Shown here: one piece after another, positions 7,388 through 17,500 of the stretch
Layout: the number at the start of each line of letters is the position of its first letter
How positions within the stretch are numbered: the first letter of the stretch is position 1
DNA from: M3007 sp035299505
Lineage (GTDB): Bacteria; Bacteroidota; Bacteroidia; Chitinophagales; Saprospiraceae
Length of the DNA stretch: 64,000 bases
Assembly (NCBI GenBank): GCA_035299505.1
Contig: DATGWL010000159.1
Coordinates: forward strand, 4,353-68,352
Direction of reading: 5' to 3'
The notes under the pieces: model-generated
Told to the model about the DNA's origin: nothing
Seen by the model: the letters and a program-made list of their open reading frames with translations, nothing else
Databases searched by the model: none
Position numbers and translations under genes: made by a program

Positions 7388-7435
7388 CAAAATCTGTGTA
7401 AAATCTGTGAAAAAAATCTGTGTGGAATCTGTGCG
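7388..7435. repeat. AAAATCTGTGT word run
   Basis: Four copies of an 11-13 base word (AAAATCTGTGT, AAAATCTGTGA, AAAAAATCTGTGT, GGAATCTGTGC) inside the loop of the larger inverted array. Confidence 0.65.
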
Positions 7436-7455
7436 AAACCTGCTCCCCGGCTACA

Positions 7456-7536
7456 TTCCTTACACTTAGCCAAGGGATAAACACGCAATCTGGCTTGTGT
7501 AGGTCCCGCTGCGCGGGATGACAACCCACGTTATAT
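7456..7536. repeat. REP-like unit
   Basis: It contains CTTGTGTAGGTCCCGC-TGCG-CGGGATGACAAC with a small GC hairpin, preceded by GGATAAACACGCAATCTGG. It is closely similar to the unit at 23665-23724, including the upstream shoulder. Confidence 0.8.
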
Positions 7537-7815
7537 AAAAGTATAACTAACTTTCACCCAAATGACCCCTAAATGACCCCTAAATGACCCCTAAATGCCT
7601 CTAAAATGACCCTTAAATGGCCCCTAAATGCCCCCCAAATGTCTCTTAAATGACCCTTAAATGACCCCTAAATGCCCCCAAATGTCTCTTAAATGACCCT
7701 TAAATGGCCCCTAAATGCCCCCCAAATGTCTCTTAAATGTCTCTTAAACCCCACCCCAAATAACCCAAAAAATCTCTTTTATCCGTTTCTGATTCTTCAC
7801 CAACCATTACTGCAC

Positions 7816-8733
7816 ATGAAACATTACCCAATGGCTTTTGCGTTGATACTCCTCGCTTTAGCCAGTTGCAAAAAAGATGAAACCAACAACAGCGAAGGCA
7901 ACATGCAGTTTCGCTTCCAATTTGACCCCAATCAGGTGAGGCTAAACAATATCGGGCAGCCTTCCACTGTACCTGCCGGCAATGCCGCTCAAACGCCGGA
8001 ATTTCGCAAAATGAGTGTTCATTACATCGAATTAGCCCCCACCGCCCTCACCCAACTTGGTCAGGGCGCCATCGTGTATCAAGGTTTTGAAACCGGGATT
8101 GGTGGAGCCAATGCGGTGCATTTTGATCAGGCTGCTTTGGGCGGAAATCAGGAAGTTTTTGGTACCATTCAATTAAAAAACATCCCACCCGGAACATACG
8201 AATGGGTACGGGCCAGTGTGACCTATCAAAACTACGATATCAAATTTAACATCAATAATATCCCCATAATTGGTACGCTAAATCAACAAAAAGGAACCGT
8301 AGCCTCTTTTGTAGGGTTTAATACTTACATCAGCAGCATCACACCCCGAAGTAAAACATTGGTGGTAAATGACGATAAAAAACAGGGGTTTTGGGTTTTT
8401 GAGACTAATTTGACACCACCATACGACGTTTACAACCAGCTCAGTTCCGGTGAAGCCCCAGCAGGCGCTACCACGGTGGTAAACCCGCTTTTCTCTACCA
8501 GCCCTATCCCGCCTGGCTCCTGTGTGGTTACCGGTAAATTTGCCACACCACTGGTGGTCACCGGAAATGAAACTAAAGACATCACCGTAACGCTGTCGTT
8601 CTCCATCAATCAAAGCTTTGAATGGATAGACAGCAATGGCAATGGCGAACTCGATATCTACGCCGACGGGGTAACGCCTCCGGAAAAAATTGTAGACATG
8701 GGATTACGTGGGTTGATCCCTGAATGGGAGTAG
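7816..8733 (+). CDS. secreted lipoprotein of unknown function
   Basis: 305 residues from the ATG at 7816. This start gives a clean lipoprotein signal (FALILLALASC, Cys about 17, then KKDETNN), whereas the longer open frame begins in repeat DNA. The mature part is beta-rich with extracellular-type composition (GQGAIVYQGFETGIGG; GTYEWVRASVTYQNYD) and an Asp-rich DSNGNGELDIYADG segment near the C-terminus that could bind calcium. The family is not recognised. It is likely attached to the outer membrane or cell surface. Repeat arrays flank it on both sides. Confidence 0.7.
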   Translation: MKHYPMAFALILLALASCKKDETNNSEGNMQFRFQFDPNQVRLNNIGQPSTVPAGNAAQTPEFRKMSVHYIELAPTALTQLGQGAIVYQGFETGIGGANAVHFDQAALGGNQEVFGTIQLKNIPPGTYEWVRASVTYQNYDIKFNINNIPIIGTLNQQKGTVASFVGFNTYISSITPRSKTLVVNDDKKQGFWVFETNLTPPYDVYNQLSSGEAPAGATTVVNPLFSTSPIPPGSCVVTGKFATPLVVTGNETKDITVTLSFSINQSFEWIDSNGNGELDIYADGVTPPEKIVDMGLRGLIPEWE

Positions 8734-8738
8734 AGGGC

Positions 8739-8856
8739 ACTGAGGGGTGGATTCACCGCGAAGAACGCGAAGGGCGCGAAGTGGGGATTACCACTAAGGC
8801 ACTGAGGGCACTAAGGGAAAATATTCTTAGTGCCCTTAGTGCCTTAGTGGTAATCC
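8739..8856. repeat. CACTAAGG word hairpin
   Basis: A GCGAAG word run (8750-8781) leads into a 31-bp near-perfect inverted repeat: arms 8785-8815 and 8826-8856, one mismatch, 10-base AT loop. Each arm is made of 8-9-base words of CACTAAGG/CACTGAGGG. It lies upstream of proS, whose promoter must be in the remaining 90 bases. Confidence 0.8.
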
Positions 8857-8947
8857 AACTTTGTCTCCCACTAGTATATCAACTTTGCGCCATTACCCGC
8901 ATCTTTGCGGCCCGAAACAGAACCCCGGATCTTATTTTTCAATACAC

Positions 8948-10414
8948 ATGGCAAAAGAAATAACACCTCGCTCGGAAGACTACTCGCAGTGGTATCTGGA
9001 TATTGTTCAAAAAGCTCGCCTGGCCGATAACTCGCCGGTGCGTGGATGTATGGTGATCAAACCACACGGCTTTGGCCTGTGGGAAAAAATGCGCGATCAG
9101 CTCGATTCCATGTTCAAGGAAACCGGCCACGTGAACGCTTATTTCCCTCTGTTCATCCCTAAAAGCTTCCTCAGCAAAGAAGCAGCCCACGTGGAAGGCT
9201 TCGCTAAGGAATGCGCCGTAGTGACGCACTACCGACTCAAAAACGACCCCAATGGCGGCGGCGTAGTGGTAGATCCGGAAGCCAAACTGGAAGAAGAACT
9301 CATCGTTCGGCCAACCTCCGAAACCATCATCTGGGATACTTACCGCAACTGGATTCAAAGCTACCGGGATTTGCCCCTGCTGATCAACCAATGGGCAAAC
9401 GTGGTGCGCTGGGAAATGCGTACCCGCCCTTTCCTCCGCACCGCCGAATTCCTGTGGCAGGAAGGCCACACCGCACACGCCAGCGCGGAAGAAGCCGTGG
9501 AAGAAACCTTGCTCATACTGGATGTGTATGCCCGTTTTGCCGAAGAATGGATGGCTATGCCTGTTATTAAAGGCATCAAAACACCCAACGAACGCTTCGC
9601 CGGCGCCGACGAAACCTATTGCATCGAAGCATTGATGCAGGACGGAAAAGCGCTGCAGGCAGGAACCTCGCACTTCCTCGGACAAAACTTTGCCAAAGCC
9701 TTCGACGTACAATTCCTGAACAAGGAAAACCAACAGGAATACGTTTGGGCCACATCCTGGGGCGTTTCTACCCGACTCATCGGCGGCTTGATCATGACTC
9801 ACTCCGACGACGATGGCCTGGTACTGCCTCCACGCCTGGCACCAATCCAGGTGGTTATTGTACCTATTCCGAAACCTTCCGATGAATTGACGGTAGTAGC
9901 CAACAAAATTGCGGCCGACCTGAAAGCCAAAGGCATCCGGGTAAAAATTGATAACGACGACCAAAACCGTCCGGGATTCAAATTCGCAGAATACGAAATG
10001 ATCGGTATTCCGGTACGCCTGGGCCTCGGTCAGCGCGATATCGCAGCGGGACAAATCGAAGTGGCACGCCGCGACACCAAGGAAAAAACCAGCGCAGCCC
10101 TGGATACCATCGCCGATTATGTGGAAAACCTGCTCGAAGAGATCCAGCAAAACCTCTTCAACCGCGCCAAAGCCTATCGCGATGAACACATCACCCGCGT
10201 AGATACCTGGGACGAATTTGTGCAAACGCTCGAAGAAAAAGGCGGCTTTATTTCCGCTCACTGGGACGGTACCACCGAAACAGAAGAGGAAGTAAAAACC
10301 CTCACCAAAGCCACCATTCGTTGTATTCCGGTAGACGCTCCGGAGGAAGACGGCAAATGTGTGCGCACAGGTAAACCTAGCAAACGCCGGGTGTTGTTTG
10401 CTAAAGCGTATTGA
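8948..10414 (+). CDS. proS: prolyl-tRNA synthetase, archaeal/eukaryotic type
   Basis: 488 residues from MAKEITPRSEDYSQWYLDIV. Class II synthetase motifs are RGCMVIKPHGFGLWEKMRD (motif 1 region), VRWEMRTRPFLRTAEFLWQEGHTAHA (motif 2) and the HFLGQNFAKAFDVQFLNKE...WGVSTRLIGGLIM region (motif 3). An anticodon-binding domain follows (about 290-390), then the C-terminal zinc-binding-like domain ending in KRRVLFAKAY, the Tyr terminus typical of this class. There is no INS editing domain. Length and type match other Bacteroidota ProS. Confidence 0.95.
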   Translation: MAKEITPRSEDYSQWYLDIVQKARLADNSPVRGCMVIKPHGFGLWEKMRDQLDSMFKETGHVNAYFPLFIPKSFLSKEAAHVEGFAKECAVVTHYRLKNDPNGGGVVVDPEAKLEEELIVRPTSETIIWDTYRNWIQSYRDLPLLINQWANVVRWEMRTRPFLRTAEFLWQEGHTAHASAEEAVEETLLILDVYARFAEEWMAMPVIKGIKTPNERFAGADETYCIEALMQDGKALQAGTSHFLGQNFAKAFDVQFLNKENQQEYVWATSWGVSTRLIGGLIMTHSDDDGLVLPPRLAPIQVVIVPIPKPSDELTVVANKIAADLKAKGIRVKIDNDDQNRPGFKFAEYEMIGIPVRLGLGQRDIAAGQIEVARRDTKEKTSAALDTIADYVENLLEEIQQNLFNRAKAYRDEHITRVDTWDEFVQTLEEKGGFISAHWDGTTETEEEVKTLTKATIRCIPVDAPEEDGKCVRTGKPSKRRVLFAKAY

Positions 10415-10441
10415 GAATTACGGCATACGGCCGTTATGGAT

Positions 10442-10482
10442 AAAAAAAAGAGTCACCCCTGCCTGGGGGTGGCTCTTTTTTT
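10442..10482. terminator. bidirectional rho-independent terminator
   Basis: Stem AGAGTCACCCC / GGGGTGGCTCT with A-run upstream and T-run downstream. It serves proS from the plus strand and the convergent subtilase gene from the minus strand. Confidence 0.88.
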
Positions 10483-10502
10483 ATCCTGACAAACCTAACC
10501 GC

Positions 10503-12284
10503 TTACCCCCGCACCACCAGCTTGCCACTCGCCACGCCGTTTCCACTCTGAAGTTTCCAGAAATATACGCCGGCCGGCTGTGTCTGCAGTTCTACCCGGC
10601 GGGTTTCGCGACCCTGAGACGGCCATTGCTGACGCAGGATTTGTTTGCCCTCCTGATTGAAAATTTCCAAAACGGTTTCGCCGGTTAAATGATCCATTTG
10701 AAACCAAACGGCGTCTGTGGCAGGATTCGGAGTTACACTGGCCATCGGTTGCAGAGGAGCATCTGTACTGTTTACCGGGGCTTCCCAGTCCAACGCAGCC
10801 TGAACCGCCGCCAGGGCATTTACCCGGCCCCAGCCATATGCATGATTCGGGCGAGCAGTACCGATGCTACTGCCACAATCCAGGGTATCCGTAAGGAAAA
10901 CGGATGTTTGCTCCACAATATCTTCAATATCGTCCACAAAACCCGCAATCTCGGGCCGTGCAGAAATTACGAGCGCTACCAGTCCCGCCACGTGTGGACC
11001 CGCCATACTGGTGCCACTGAAATTGGCGTAATTGCCTCCGGGAACACTGGAACGCACATCCTGACCAGGTGCACTCACATTGGGCTTAATCCGGTCACTG
11101 CCGTCTATTTTCACCGGACCACGATTACTGTATGGAGAAATCAGGTCGTCAAACCGCGTGGAACCTATGCTAAAACTTTCTTCAAAATAAGCCGGAGGAC
11201 CAAAAGTAGAAGCGCAACCCGGTCCTGCATTGCCATTACTCACTACAACCACTACACCGGATTCCTTTAAGTTAACAACGGCTACGTGAATCAATTCATT
11301 AACGCTCAAATCCGTACAGCCTTCTATCTCAGGGCAATACCAGGAATTATTGATCACATGAGGCGCTTTATCCGGATCAGGGTTTTGTCCGCCGAGATCG
11401 GTGGGCGCCAGAAACCATTGAAAACACTCTATATAGCTGGATGGTTTGCCCCAGCCGCGTTCCATGTTGCGGCAGCCAATCCATTGTGCGCCAGGGGCCA
11501 CACCAATCATATTGCCTGCCTCATCATCGCCGGTCATGGTACCCATGGTGTGTGTGCCGTGACTGTTGTCGTCGCAAGGCGCCTGAGCATCCAGTCCGCA
11601 TGGGTTTGTTCCCGGATTTCCGGTGCTGTCATTGTTCAATGGATTCAAATCATGAATGGCATCGTGCCAGTTGTAATGGTGTTGGCTGCCATCATATCCG
11701 CGATATTTTTTGAGAATGGCCGGGTGACTCCAGTCGTAGCCCGTATCCGCGCCGCCTACGGTTACCCCCTGACCGTTGTAACCCAGCGCCCAAACTTCCG
11801 GCGCCTGAATTTTGGCAATCCCCCATTCCACACCATTCCTTTCCTGGCTGGGCGCCACACTACTGCCCTGCGCTATCGGGCCTTCAAAAGCCACCCAGGG
11901 ATCAGCTGAGATTTGGGCAATTTCAGGCAATTCAGCCAATTGGCGCAGGAGTGTTTCCGACGCCTTGCTCAATGAAAGTGCATTCACCAAAAACAAGGTA
12001 TTGGCTGCGGTGCTGTGCTCCCGGGCCAATGCCAGAGCATTTTTTTGCGTGCGGCCCGCTGTTTGTTGCAATGCCTGAAACACAAAATGAGCCTTCTCCG
12101 ATTTGGATTTTAGCTGTTTTGCCTTGCTCAAATCCGCTTGTTCGCGGAAAATCACCAATACATCCGGCGATTCGCCACGCGATAAAGCCGCGCGCAGTTC
12201 CGGGGCTATTTTAGGAGAAAAATTTTGGGCAAAAAGGGGCGTGAGCAAGATGTTCAGCAGAACAACAAAAGAAAGTCTGATCAT
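10503..12284 (-). CDS. secreted S8 subtilisin-like protease with T9SS sorting domain
   Basis: 593 residues from MIRLSFVVLLNILLTPLFAQ (signal peptide). A propeptide-like region (about 25-135) precedes the S8 catalytic domain with Asp180 (GGADTGYDWSHP), His242 (DDNSHGTHTMGT) and Ser426 (NFSGTSMAGPHVAGL), plus the oxyanion Asn near 312 (VINNSWYC). The C-terminal about 80 residues (VTPNPATDAVWF ... GVYFWKLQSGNGVASGKLVV) are a type A T9SS sorting domain, so the enzyme is exported across the outer membrane and surface-attached or released. The longer open frame adds 15 residues without improving the signal peptide. Confidence 0.93.
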   Translation of the reverse strand: MIRLSFVVLLNILLTPLFAQNFSPKIAPELRAALSRGESPDVLVIFREQADLSKAKQLKSKSEKAHFVFQALQQTAGRTQKNALALAREHSTAANTLFLVNALSLSKASETLLRQLAELPEIAQISADPWVAFEGPIAQGSSVAPSQERNGVEWGIAKIQAPEVWALGYNGQGVTVGGADTGYDWSHPAILKKYRGYDGSQHHYNWHDAIHDLNPLNNDSTGNPGTNPCGLDAQAPCDDNSHGTHTMGTMTGDDEAGNMIGVAPGAQWIGCRNMERGWGKPSSYIECFQWFLAPTDLGGQNPDPDKAPHVINNSWYCPEIEGCTDLSVNELIHVAVVNLKESGVVVVVSNGNAGPGCASTFGPPAYFEESFSIGSTRFDDLISPYSNRGPVKIDGSDRIKPNVSAPGQDVRSSVPGGNYANFSGTSMAGPHVAGLVALVISARPEIAGFVDDIEDIVEQTSVFLTDTLDCGSSIGTARPNHAYGWGRVNALAAVQAALDWEAPVNSTDAPLQPMASVTPNPATDAVWFQMDHLTGETVLEIFNQEGKQILRQQWPSQGRETRRVELQTQPAGVYFWKLQSGNGVASGKLVVRG

Positions 12285-12398
12285 GATATGGGTGGATGGA
12301 AACGGGTGATATAAAAAACGAAAGCACAAAGATGCGATGGAACACTTGAATACTCCTTCGCGCCTTTGTGCCTATATGTGGTTGTGTCAACTGACGAC

Positions 12399-14378
12399 TT
12401 AATATTTCATCAATCTTTCCAGTTGTTCTTTCAGCCGTTCAATCGGGAAGAAATTTTGTTCCAGCGGAATAGCAAAAGGAACCGGCGTATCCAGGCTCGC
12501 GGCACGCATTACCGGAGCATCGAGGTATTCAAACAGGTACTCAGAAATCCAGGCGGCAATTTCACCTCCAATGCCACCAAACATGGTGTCTTCGTGCAGG
12601 ATCAACACGCGGTTGGTGCGTTTTACAGAGGCTGTTATGGCTGCATAATCCAGCGGCACCAGCGAGCGTAGGTCCACAATATCCGCATCCAGGCCCATGG
12701 CATCGGCGGTTTGTTGCGCCCAACGCACTCCCAGGCCGTAGGTGAGAATGCTTACATCTTTCCCCTCGCGCACCTGACGCGCTTTACCAATTTCGATGGT
12801 GTAAAATCCCTCAGGCACCATGCCGCTTTCGGAACGATACAACGCCTTATGTTCAAAATACATCACCGGATTGGGATCTTCAAAAGCCGCCAGCAGCAAG
12901 CCTTTGGCATCTTCCGGGGTACTTGGGTACACAATTTTCAAACCCGGAACATGGGTAAACCAGGCTTCGTTGGATTGAGAGTGGAAGGGCCCGGCGCCCG
13001 TGCCGCCACCGGTTGGCATCCGCACCACCATGTCGGCGGTTTGGCCCCAACGCCAGTGCAACTTGGCCAGGTTGTTCACAATTTGGTTGAATCCGCAGGT
13101 CACAAAATCGGCAAATTGCATTTCCACCATACTTTTCATGCCTTTCAGACTCATGCCCAGGCCAATGCCCACAATAGCCGATTCACACAGTGGCGTGTTG
13201 CGTACCCGGTTCTTGCCAAATTCCTCCACAAAACCGTTGGTGATTTTAAATACGCCGCCATAATCGGCAATATCCTGCCCCATCAATACCAGTTCAGGAT
13301 GACGCTTCATTGCCTCCCGGAGACCCTCGGATATAGCATCAATGAAACGCAGTTCACGCGCAGGCCCTTCAGGGGCAGACGGGTGGGGTGCTGGTGCGTA
13401 CACGTCTTCCAGCTCTTCCTGGGTATCAGCCACAGGCTCCGGCTCATTAAACATCACATCCACGGCTTTTTGCACATCTTTTTTATAGCGGTCTTTCAAC
13501 GCCTTGATGCTTGCTTCCGTGAGGATGCCTTCTTTCAGCAGCCATTTTTCGTAGTTCTCGATGGGGTCTTTTTTTGCCCATTCATCCATCAATTCTTTCG
13601 GTACGTACTTAGTGCCACTGGCTTCTTCGTGTCCGCGCATGCGGAACGTGATACATTCCAGCAGGAAAGGCTGAGGGTCTTTGCGCATTTCTTCGGCAAT
13701 TTTCCGGATTGTGCTGTACACTTCCAGGATGTTATTGCCGTCAATTTTGGCAGAGCGCATGCCGTAGCCCTGCGCACGATCCACGAGGTCTTTGCAGGCG
13801 TATTGTTCGTTGGGGCGGGTGCTCAGGCCGTATCCGTTGTTTTCGATCAGGAAAATGACCGGCAGTTTCCATACGGAAGCCACATTGAGCGCCTCATGGA
13901 ATTCGCCCTGGCTGGTAGCGCCTTCACCGGTGAACGCGAGGGATACCCGGCCTTCCTGGCGGAGTTTGTGGGCCATAGCCACGCCGGCAGCCAGAGATAA
14001 TTGTGGACCCAGGTGCGAGATCATGCCCACGATATGGTGTTCCATGGCCCCGAAGTGGAAAGAACGGTCGCGGGCTTTGGTGTATCCGAGGCGTTTACCC
14101 TGCCACTGACAAAACAGGCGGTCGAGCGGCATTTCGCGGGCAGTGAACACGCCCAGGTTGCGGTGCATGGTGAAGATCACCTCATCCGGCAGCAGCGCAC
14201 AGGCGGCGCCCACCGATATAGCCTCCTGCCCGATGCCGGAAAACCATTTGGAAATACGGCCCTGGCGCAGCAGGTTCAACATTTTTTCTTCAATAAGCCG
14301 GGGTTTGGCGAGCTGTTCGTAGAGATGTAGCAGGGTTTCGTTGGTAAACCCCTTTTTGGAATATTTGATTGCGGACAT
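12399..14378 (-). CDS. fused alpha/beta E1 subunit of a 2-oxoacid dehydrogenase complex (TPP-dependent)
   Basis: 659 residues. The N-terminal half (1-330) is an E1-alpha with FSGIGQEAISVGAA, the TPP-binding GEG (151-153) through NN (180-181), and the phospho-loop-like FRMRGHEEASGTKY. After a Pro/Glu-rich linker (about 318-340) the E1-beta half follows (LMGQDIADYGGVFKITNGF; RNTPLCESAIVGIGLGMSL; EMQFADFVTCGFNQIVNN; ILHEDTMFGGIGGEIAAWI). It decarboxylates a 2-oxoacid, probably branched-chain or pyruvate, and acylates the lipoyl E2. E2 and E3 are not in the window. The fused form is common in Bacteroidota; substrate is undecided. Confidence 0.92.
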   Translation of the reverse strand: MSAIKYSKKGFTNETLLHLYEQLAKPRLIEEKMLNLLRQGRISKWFSGIGQEAISVGAACALLPDEVIFTMHRNLGVFTAREMPLDRLFCQWQGKRLGYTKARDRSFHFGAMEHHIVGMISHLGPQLSLAAGVAMAHKLRQEGRVSLAFTGEGATSQGEFHEALNVASVWKLPVIFLIENNGYGLSTRPNEQYACKDLVDRAQGYGMRSAKIDGNNILEVYSTIRKIAEEMRKDPQPFLLECITFRMRGHEEASGTKYVPKELMDEWAKKDPIENYEKWLLKEGILTEASIKALKDRYKKDVQKAVDVMFNEPEPVADTQEELEDVYAPAPHPSAPEGPARELRFIDAISEGLREAMKRHPELVLMGQDIADYGGVFKITNGFVEEFGKNRVRNTPLCESAIVGIGLGMSLKGMKSMVEMQFADFVTCGFNQIVNNLAKLHWRWGQTADMVVRMPTGGGTGAGPFHSQSNEAWFTHVPGLKIVYPSTPEDAKGLLLAAFEDPNPVMYFEHKALYRSESGMVPEGFYTIEIGKARQVREGKDVSILTYGLGVRWAQQTADAMGLDADIVDLRSLVPLDYAAITASVKRTNRVLILHEDTMFGGIGGEIAAWISEYLFEYLDAPVMRAASLDTPVPFAIPLEQNFFPIERLKEQLERLMKY

Positions 14379-14517
14379 GGGAATGGAATCCGGTTAGTCG
14401 GATTCAGGGGGCAAAGGTAGTGTGTGTGAGAGGTTTTTGTCACCGACATGGAAGGGTGTCTCATTCTTATTACACTAACATGTTTTTTTTCGTCCTTTGT
14501 ATCCAGATCATACCCAC

Positions 14518-17500
14518 ATGCTCCGTATTATTATCCTGTTTGTCTTGTTCTATTTCATCCGGGTGCTCAACGCGCAAACCTTACGTGTTGAGTCCATCGG
14601 TATTCGGGAGGGTCTTTCTCAAGGTTTTGTGCCTGATTTATTACAGGATAAAGAGGGGTTTATTTGGGCCGGTACTAAAAACGGTTTGAATCGTTATGAT
14701 GGGCACTCCTTTTTATGTTTTACCCACGATCCGGAAATCCCTCATTCCATTTCAGACGACCAGATTTGGGTAATTCGGGAGCGCGGCGATTTTCTGATTG
14801 TTGCAACGAGCATTGGTGTCATTGATTTCTTTCATAAACAAACACGTCGTTTTTATCATTTGCCGATTAAGGGTGGAGCCATTCCAAATGCACCATTTAC
14901 ACAGTATATATTTCTGGATGCCAGGGAACATATCTGGCTGGTTTCGGGAGAAATTCGCGGCCGTCGACAAATATGTTACATACCGTTGCCTGAGGGTTTT
15001 TGGGATAATGTAGCTACAAACCCCGGGTTGATCGATTCATTAAAGCCGCAGTTTATCCAGACGGAGTCTGTGCATTCTGCCACGATGAGTCGGGACCTCA
15101 ACACACTTTTCTTTAATACCGGAATTTCCGGCTTCGCCATTGATACCCGAAGTTTACAGATTAGACCACTTGATTGGCCATCAGCTACCCGACCAATTTC
15201 CATGCACCTGGCGGCCGATGGGAAGATTTGGATGCTGAATGGAAAGGCTGGAACATGTTTTGACGGACATTCCTATGTTGATTTAACATCGGAGGTTTCG
15301 ATTAGCAATTTCCTGGGTGTGACAGCATCAAACATCGCATTAATTGGCGAAAAAGATGCTTTATTGGCCATTCCAACCGAAAAAATTTTGGCTGCGGGAA
15401 AAGTCAGCAGAGATATGGCCATTTGGGAAATCCCTTACAGTCAGCCAATGACCTGTTTTTGGGAAGATTCATCAGGTAATTTGTGGTTTGGGCAAAGTGG
15501 CACCGGTATACTAAAAGCTAACCCTGGAATTCGTCAATTCCAACACCTGTTTAATGGCAATTCGGTATATGGCGCTGTTTTTTCCGAACCCAATGGGACC
15601 ATCCATGCAGCTATACCAACTAAATTATTATCATATCCGGAGGGTTCTACCAGCACTGCTGCTCAAATTCTTAAAAAAACGAACAACCCCGTTCTTGGAC
15701 ACTGGCGTTATGTAACCGATCCATTCGGGAATCAATGGCTATACGCAGGCGCTGATCCGGTTTCAAGGCTTATTAAAACGAACTCCCGGGGCGAACAAAC
15801 AGCCTATGTTGTGCCCGGTGTACCATCCTTCCCCGGAAACCTTATGGCTGATGCAGACGGATTTGTTTGGTTGGCTTCCGGCAAGCAATTATGGCAATTT
15901 AACACCCAAAAGGAAACCTGGAAAGTCCACTCCCTGGAGTCAGTTTTTTCCATCGTCCCGGAAATATTTGATCTGAAAAAAACGAGCGATGGAACACTCT
16001 GGCTTGGAACTTTGAGAGGGCTACTGGAAGCCAGGCCAACAGGCCAGGACGGGCTTATTTTTCAATTATATACCGTGGAATCAGGCGCTTTGCGGCACAA
16101 TGCCGTTTCGTCGCTGCTACCGGATACCAGGGATCCAAGGGTATTATGGTTAAGCACAAAAGGAGGCGGATTGAGTCGCCTGGATATAAAAACCAAACAG
16201 TTTACCCATATCTACAGTAAAAATGGTTTGCCCAATGATGTGATATACGGAATCTTACCGGATACACTGGGCAACCTCTGGATGAGTTCCAACAAGGGTA
16301 TCATCCGGTATTCACCGAACACAGGTGCAATTCGCAATTTTACAGAAGCGGATGGCTTGCAAAGTAATGAGTTCAATACCTGGGCGTATGCACCCGGCCC
16401 TAAGGGAACGCTTATGTTTGGCGGCATCAACGGGTTAAATGTTTTTTCACCGGAGCTTTTTAGCGACAACAACCATTTGCCCACGGTTTATGTGACCGAA
16501 TTGTTTGTCAATAATAAACCTATTGGGGTAGGTGATTCCACTGGAATTTTAGCACAGTCTATTGAGTTTTTGCGGGAAATCAGGTTGAATTTTGAACAAC
16601 GTAACATAACGCTTTCGTTTTCTGCACTGGAGTTTACAACCTCGGTCAAAAAACGTTTTCGCTGGATCTTGGAGGGCGCCGAAACGCAATGGCACCCCGA
16701 AACTACCGAACGAAGCGCCACTTACCTGAATCTTCAGCCCGGAACGTACACTTTTAAAGTAATGGCCGCTAATGGCGACGGACTCTGGACTCCCCATCCA
16801 ACATCTCTGAAGATTATCATCCAGCCGCCCTGGTACAGAACCATTTGGGCGTACCTGATATATGCCGTTTTAATTGGCGGGCTGGTTTTCGGGTATCTGC
16901 GTTTCAGGATTTCTCAATGGAGGTTGCAACAACAGTTAGCCCTGGAACACCTGAATGCAGAGCGTTTGAAAGATCTGGACAAGTTCAAATCTCAGGTTTT
17001 TACCAATGTTTCACACGAATTCCGAACGCCTCTGACGGTCATTTTGGGAATGGCGGAACAACTACATACACAGGTAGCAGTTCCTGAACAACAATCGGCC
17101 GTTACCCTCATTCAACGCAGTGGGGAAAACCTGCTGCGGCTCATAAATCAAATTCTGGATCTAGCCAAACTGGAAAGCAACACACTGAAAATCAATTATA
17201 TACAAGGCGATGTATTAGCATTCGTACGCTATGCTGCCGAGAGTATGCATTCCCTTGCCAGCATGAAAAATATATTGCTTCGGGTAGACAGTCATGTGCC
17301 CGGAGGAAAAATAATGATGGATTACGACCCGGAACGATTACTGCACATTCTGCATAATTTATTGTCAAATGCCATCAAATTTACCGATTCCGGCGGCAGG
17401 ATTACCTTACAAATCAGCCTTGAAAGTAATTTTCAACCATCCACTGAACTACCCGCAGACAACTATTTATACATAAGCGTATCTGATACCGGAGTAGGCA

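Larger units (their letters stand above)
7269..7747. repeat. 11-mer word arrays in inverted orientation around a REP-like loop
   Basis: The left array (about 7269-7325) is of the GTCATTTAGGG type. The right array (about 7558-7747) is the complement, some 17 words of AAATGACCCCT, AAATGCCTCTA, AAATGTCTCTT and so on. Between them lie an AAAATCTGTGT word run and a REP-like unit. The right array ends about 70 bases before the lipoprotein start. The whole 7125-7815 gene-free stretch is essentially repeat DNA. Confidence 0.8.

Noticed and set aside
8939..10261. A 440-codon open frame on the strand opposite proS
   Set aside because: It is the antisense shadow of a highly conserved, codon-biased gene; the translation has no recognisable domain, and proS is beyond doubt.
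10518..10560. Possible tRNA-like GC-rich stem near the subtilase 3' end
   Set aside because: No T-loop or anticodon-arm pattern; it is inside the T9SS domain coding sequence.
12711..14000. A 429-codon open frame opposite the E1 gene
   Set aside because: Same reason: antisense to a clear enzyme gene, His/Phe-rich shadow composition.
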